A DNA stretch of 63,111 nucleotides from NCBI RefSeq assembly GCF_016056305.1, contig NZ_JAECZC010000013.1, forward strand, positions 1 to 63,111. The letters run 5' to 3'. Source of the stretch: Amazonocrinis nigriterrae CENA67 (GTDB taxonomy: Bacteria; Cyanobacteriota; Cyanobacteriia; Cyanobacteriales; Nostocaceae). This document shows positions 63,105 through 63,111 of the stretch, in pieces. A program made the translations under genes and the position numbers. Every line of letters begins with the position of its first letter. The first letter of the stretch is position 1. The notes below the pieces were generated by a model. The model saw only the letters and a list, made by a program, of their open reading frames with translations. It had not been told where the DNA came from and did not search any database.

Positions 63105-63111
63105 TTTGAGA

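Overview
The window reads as chromosomal DNA of a filamentous, Nostoc/Anabaena-like cyanobacterium. The evidence is repeated GCGATCGC (HIP1) octamers (for example at 602 and 666), many small gene families confined to cyanobacteria (DUF2839, DUF1815, DUF1997, DUF1822, DUF1830), a short RNase E ending in an arginine run, a ferredoxin-type glutamate synthase, an orthocaspase-STAND protein, and intergenic space full of short tandem repeats and nested inverted repeats. No rRNA, tRNA or CRISPR array was recognised. The first gene is cut by the window edge.

Layout. 1-3103: end of a DinG-like helicase gene, DUF2839 and DUF1815 genes, with a 1.4 kb gene-poor stretch holding a decayed reading frame. 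3600-5053: an IS4-family insertion sequence. 5081-8103: hotdog thioesterase, small membrane protein, dxr (isoprenoid synthesis). 8541-13199: three large membrane glycosyltransferases (two PIG-V-like paralogues and one GT39). 14533-15453: exported polysaccharide deacetylase behind a long structured leader. 15824-20560: ferredoxin-dependent glutamate synthase. 21329-24752: phosphodiester glycosidase, cupin mannose-6-phosphate isomerase domain protein, A-type Fe-S carrier. 24983-30194: the str cluster rpsL-rpsG-fusA-tuf-rpsJ. 30582-35974: Lon-domain protein, pheA, a second GT39 protein, a VOC pseudogene, DUF1997, rnhB. 36034-41357: rne and a large radical SAM/DUF2344 gene on the same strand. 41509-44722: STAS protein, small conserved protein behind a CRP-like site, LL-diaminopimelate aminotransferase, conserved hypothetical.

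45160-56238 is the most unusual part: a minus-strand run of sigma-70-like factor, NERD-domain membrane protein, DUF1822 protein and a 1248-residue caspase-like/STAND ATPase with one transmembrane helix and an EF-hand loop. It is divergent from a secreted cysteine-containing protein and followed by a TPR-M48 metalloprotease. It looks like a self-contained signalling or cell-death/conflict module with its own transcription factor; that function is inferred.

56524-63053: clpS, a CPBP membrane protease, a MITE-like element, a pentapeptide-repeat protein, a DICT/degenerate HD-GYP protein whose 5' flank is a heptamer array, a B12-binding radical SAM protein and a DUF1830 protein.

A theme across the window is traffic between intergenic repeats and genes. 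Words such as CAACTGAC, GGGGAGCA and the GCAGAGGCGCA type are scattered between genes. They also appear in frame inside the glutamate synthase, the radical SAM protein (twice) and at the C-terminus of a hypothetical protein.
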